From an uncultured bacterium (lineage in GTDB: Bacteria > Pseudomonadota > Alphaproteobacteria > CAISDR01): a stretch of 8,590 nucleotides of DNA. Position 1 is the first letter of the stretch. Each line of letters opens with the position of its first letter. The notes under the pieces were generated by a model. It saw only the letters and a list, made by a program, of their open reading frames with translations, was not told the origin of the DNA and did no database searches. The translations under genes were made by a program, and so were the position numbers. Where the stretch lies: positions 1 to 8,590 of the forward strand of contig CAISDR010000501.1 in assembly GCA_903884125.1 (NCBI GenBank), in the 5' to 3' direction. Positions 7,231 to 8,590 of the stretch are shown here, in pieces.

Positions 7231-7242
7231 CTCTGCGAGACA
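7225..7242. promoter_or_regulatory. PpsR/CrtJ-binding palindrome, site 2
   Basis: TGT-N12-ACA occurs again as TGTCAACTCTGCGAGACA. It starts 36 bp after site 1, leaving 18 bp between the two. It shares the left arm TGTCAACT with site 1. PpsR/CrtJ is a tetramer that binds pairs of such palindromes cooperatively, so the doubled site upstream of an LH2 operon is strong support for regulation of pucBA, and perhaps of def. Confidence 0.78.
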
Positions 7243-7258
7243 TGTAAAGGGAGGCGTG

Positions 7259-7287
7259 TTCCGTATTGTCATTTGCACAGCACGGAA
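7259..7287 (+). repeat. Inverted repeat in the presumed pucBA leader
   Basis: TTCCGT (7259-7264) and ACGGAA (7282-7287) can pair around a 17-base loop. A second small hairpin, CACG-GAAT-CGTG (7281-7292), uses part of the same bases, so the two are mutually exclusive. This may be chance. Confidence 0.3.
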
Positions 7288-7310
7288 TCGTGTCCCGATG
7301 ACCCGCAGGG

Positions 7311-7332
7311 TATTGGCCCTAACCGGCCAATA
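7311..7332 (+). promoter_or_regulatory. Hairpin in the pucBA leader
   Basis: TATTGGCC (7311-7318) and GGCCAATA (7325-7332) form a perfect 8-bp stem with a 6-base loop, ending 12 bp before the pucB ribosome binding site. A T run does not follow, so it is not a terminator. It could protect the 5' end of the abundant LH2 message or be a protein site. Confidence 0.5.
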
Positions 7333-7357
7333 AAACGTCTAGAAAGGAGAAAAACCT

Positions 7358-7513
7358 ATGTCAGATGACCCGAATAGAGTTTGGCCTTCGGGCCTGACCC
7401 TGCCGGAAGCTCTGGAATTGCATAAGCATGTAATTGACGGATCCCGCATCTTTTTCCTGATCGCGGTATTTGCTCATATTCTTGCTTATACATATTCACC
7501 CTGGCTTCACTAG
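7358..7513 (+). CDS. pucB: LH2 light-harvesting beta polypeptide
   Basis: This 51-residue inner-membrane polypeptide is the beta subunit of the peripheral antenna LH2. It has a polar N-terminus (MSDDPNRVWPSGLTLPEA), one membrane helix (about 29-46) and the C-terminal SPWLH. His40 in VFAHILA is the expected axial ligand of a B850 bacteriochlorophyll. ELHKHVIDGSRIF corresponds to the B800 pocket of Rhodoblastus acidophilus beta, with His22 and Arg30 at the positions of His12 and Arg20. The match to that protein, including the PWLH end, separates it from LH1 beta. AGGAGA at 7345-7350 lies 7 bp before ATG. The gene is 12 bp upstream of pucA and they are clearly cotranscribed. Expression is probably repressed by PpsR at the two sites upstream. 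Confidence 0.95.
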   Translation: MSDDPNRVWPSGLTLPEALELHKHVIDGSRIFFLIAVFAHILAYTYSPWLH

Positions 7514-7525
7514 GAGGATCCCAAA

Positions 7526-7711
7526 ATGAACCAAGGTAGAATTTGGCTGGTGGTCAACCCGACCGTTGGCTTACCGTTGTTTCTCGGCACTGTCCTGGTC
7601 ATTGCCCTGCTGGTCCATTATGCTGTGCTCTCGCACACCACATGGTTCTCCGGCTATTGGCAAGGACACGCAAAGCCGGCCGCTGCCGTAACAGCACCGG
7701 CCACTCCGTAG
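7526..7711 (+). CDS. pucA: LH2 light-harvesting alpha polypeptide
   Basis: This 61-residue single-helix polypeptide is the alpha subunit of LH2. The start MNQGRIWLVVNPTVGLP closely follows the Rhodoblastus acidophilus sequence. His31 is the B850 axial ligand. The C-terminal part HTTWFSGYWQG keeps Tyr44 and Trp45, the hydrogen-bonding pair typical of B800-850 complexes, whereas B800-820 forms have other residues there. Met1 should be retained because Asn follows it, and in known LH2 a modified Met1 ligates the B800 pigment. The tail HAKPAAAVTAPATP is Ala/Pro-rich and faces the periplasm, a length variation seen in this family. AGGAGG (7512-7517) overlaps the pucB stop and lies 8 bp before ATG. 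Two stops in tandem (TAG TAA) end the gene, followed by a terminator. No pucC follows. Confidence 0.96.
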   Translation: MNQGRIWLVVNPTVGLPLFLGTVLVIALLVHYAVLSHTTWFSGYWQGHAKPAAAVTAPATP

Positions 7712-7743
7712 TAACCTTTTGGTCCCTATGGTGTGTTCAGAAC

Positions 7744-7774
7744 GGCCGGGGTTCTTCGAATCCCGGCCATTTTT
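7744..7774 (+). terminator. Rho-independent terminator of pucBA
   Basis: GGCCGGG (7744-7750) pairs with CCCGGCC (7762-7768), with a G-T pair extending it toward an 9-base loop. ATTTTTA follows. It lies 33 bp past the pucA stop. Confidence 0.85.
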
Positions 7775-7791
7775 ATGCCCATGATCGCGGC

Positions 7792-7824
7792 AAAAAAAAG
7801 CGGCGCACAACGAAGGCACGCCGC
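7792..7824 (-). terminator. Rho-independent terminator of the minus-strand repeat-protein gene
   Basis: Read on the minus strand, GCGGCGTGC pairs with GTGCGCCGC (two G-T pairs) around a 7-base loop and is followed by eight T. It lies 23 bp after the stop of the 183-residue gene. Together with the pucBA terminator it fills the gap between these convergent genes. Confidence 0.85.
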
Positions 7825-7846
7825 CAATTATAATATCCGTCGGTGA

Positions 7847-8398
7847 TCAGATCAGGGTTGGCAGCCCGATCATCGAGGATAAAATTGCCGGATTCTTGGC
7901 CAGCACCTTTAGCCCGAAAATGCCTGACAGCGGCGTCGGATTGGTCGAAGTCAGCGGCAGGCCAAACGATGTTTCCTGTGTCGCCGGGCGATTGGCCGAC
8001 AGGGTCGGAATGTTCCACCAGTAAGAAAATATGGCGGGCATGTCGATGACGGCAGGTATCTTGAGCGCCGACGACAAAGGTGCCGTGTCATCCCAAAGCC
8101 TGGCTTCATATTGCACGGTTACGTCAGATGAATCCGAACTGCGCCGCTGTCCCAGGATTTCCGTTGCAGCAGCCGCGGTACCCATGGGCGCATGGACCAA
8201 AAGCAGGCTCGCCCCTTTTGCCATGCCGTCAAGATAACTCGCCGCGTTGGATTTCAGCACACCGGCGCTTACCAGCGTGAAGGCACTGACGCCACCAGAA
8301 AAGATTTCAATATTGGACGCGCTAAAACCGTCTGCCACCAATTCGGCTGCAGCCGCGCGGGCATCATCTGCCGAGCTAAAAATACGCGTGATGGCCAT
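7847..8398 (-). CDS. Protein of unknown function: YflT-like domain plus 16-residue repeat tail
   Basis: I do not recognise this 183-residue protein as a whole. Residues 1-84 resemble the YflT/general stress protein 17M fold: an opening strand ITRIFS, a helix with DDARAAAAELVADGFSASNI, a strand EIFS, then KGASLLLVHAP and a second helix. No signal peptide or membrane helix is evident, so a cytoplasmic protein is likely. Residues 85-127 form a linker. From Trp128 to the end is a hydrophobic, Pro- and Asn-containing repeat. Units are 128-144, 145-160 (FGLPLTSTNPTPLSGI), 161-176 (FGLKVLAKNPAILSSM) and 177-183 (IGLPTLI). The ATG has GGAAG 4 bp upstream. The gene faces the LH2 operon tail to tail and may be cotranscribed with the gene entering at the window edge. 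A link to photosynthesis is suggested only by location. Confidence 0.8.
   Translation of the reverse strand: MAITRIFSSADDARAAAAELVADGFSASNIEIFSGGVSAFTLVSAGVLKSNAASYLDGMAKGASLLLVHAPMGTAAAATEILGQRRSSDSSDVTVQYEARLWDDTAPLSSALKIPAVIDMPAIFSYWWNIPTLSANRPATQETSFGLPLTSTNPTPLSGIFGLKVLAKNPAILSSMIGLPTLI
7850..8017 (-). repeat. Sequence encoding about 3.5 copies of a 16-residue repeat
   Basis: These bases encode residues 128-183 of the minus-strand protein. The consensus is roughly (F/I)-G-L-P-x-L-x-x-N-P-x-x-L-S-x-x. The Asn at position 9 and the Leu/Ile at position 3 are kept in all complete units. The first unit has one extra residue and is the most divergent, and the last is cut off after seven residues by the stop codon. 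Confidence 0.65.
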
Positions 8399-8461
8399 GT
8401 GGCTTCCTTCCCCGCTAAAAATTACCAGACGATATTACAACATGATCCGGTCAAGGACCAG

Positions 8462-8590
8462 TCAAGATGGAATGACGCTGCCCTTAAGATGTTCCAGGGC
8501 CGATGGATCATTGCGAATGATTCCGAGATTAGGTCTGATCAGTGTCCGCATCGCATACAGTGTCACCAGCAACAAGGCGATTTCCAGCAC
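8462..8590 (-). CDS. C-terminal end of an unrecognised protein (partial)
   Basis: The minus-strand frame is open from the window edge to TGA at 8464-8462, giving 42 residues. It has a hydrophobic stretch (LEIALLLVTLYAM) followed by Arg-Thr-Leu-Ile-Arg-Pro and a polar end, LKGSVIPS. It therefore looks like a membrane anchor with a short cytoplasmic or polar tail. The first codon visible is GTG, which could even be its start, but no upstream bases are available to test this. It ends 63 bp before the repeat-tail gene on the same strand, with no terminator in the gap, so the two may be cotranscribed. No function is assigned. Confidence 0.45.
   Translation of the reverse strand: MLEIALLLVTLYAMRTLIRPNLGIIRNDPSALEHLKGSVIPS

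Noticed and set aside
7267..7284. A third PpsR site in the pucBA leader
   Set aside because: It reads TGT-N12-ACG. The right half-site has a mismatch, and it lies well past the proposed start, so I did not count it.
1..8590. CRISPR arrays, insertion sequences, tRNA or rRNA genes
   Set aside because: No spaced direct repeats, transposase motifs, terminal inverted repeats or tRNA-like cloverleaf sequences were seen.

Overview
The window comes from the photosynthesis gene cluster of a purple, bacteriochlorophyll a-making alphaproteobacterium. The gene set (aerR, ppsR, bchG, a PucC-family gene, bchP, tspO, cytochrome c2, and LH2 genes pucBA) is specific to this lifestyle. The order aerR-ppsR-bchG-bch2-bchP is the classical one known from Rhodobacter and relatives. 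I cannot name the genus. The LH2 subunits resemble those of Rhodoblastus acidophilus, but that is not enough to place the organism.

Left part (1-6130, + strand). The window opens in the last 54 codons of the AerR/PpaA cobalamin-domain antirepressor. The redox-responsive repressor PpsR/CrtJ follows. Then comes a very tight operon for the last steps of bacteriochlorophyll synthesis: bchG (tail attachment), a PucC-family membrane protein, bchP (tail reduction) and tspO (tetrapyrrole-binding membrane protein linked to oxygen control). The last three genes each start inside the stop of the one before. After 69 bp a periplasmic cytochrome c2 gene, probably with its own promoter, ends at a strong hairpin terminator.

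Middle part (6152-7139, - strand). A peptide deformylase gene is followed 25 bp later by a small four-helix membrane protein of unknown function. The deformylase gene is transcribed away from the LH2 genes and shares a 218-bp control region with them.

Right part (7140-8590). The shared control region holds two exact TGT-N12-ACA palindromes, the binding motif of PpsR, around a plausible promoter, plus hairpins in the presumed leader of pucBA. pucB and pucA encode complete LH2 beta and alpha polypeptides with B800 and B850 ligand residues and the Tyr44-Trp45 pair of the B850 spectral type. They end at a terminator. Facing them on the minus strand is a gene for a 183-residue protein of unknown function. 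It joins a YflT/general-stress-17M-like domain to a C-terminal tail of about 3.5 copies of a 16-residue repeat, and has its own terminator. The 3' end of another unrecognised minus-strand gene closes the window.

The genes fit together as a unit: PpsR and AerR sense oxygen, redox state and light, and act on cluster promoters including probably pucBA. BchG and BchP finish the pigment, TspO may tune tetrapyrrole flow, LH2 captures light and cytochrome c2 re-reduces the reaction centre. The most interesting new ideas are the deformylase next to an LH2 alpha subunit whose Met1 should ligate B800, and the repeat-tailed protein facing the LH2 operon.
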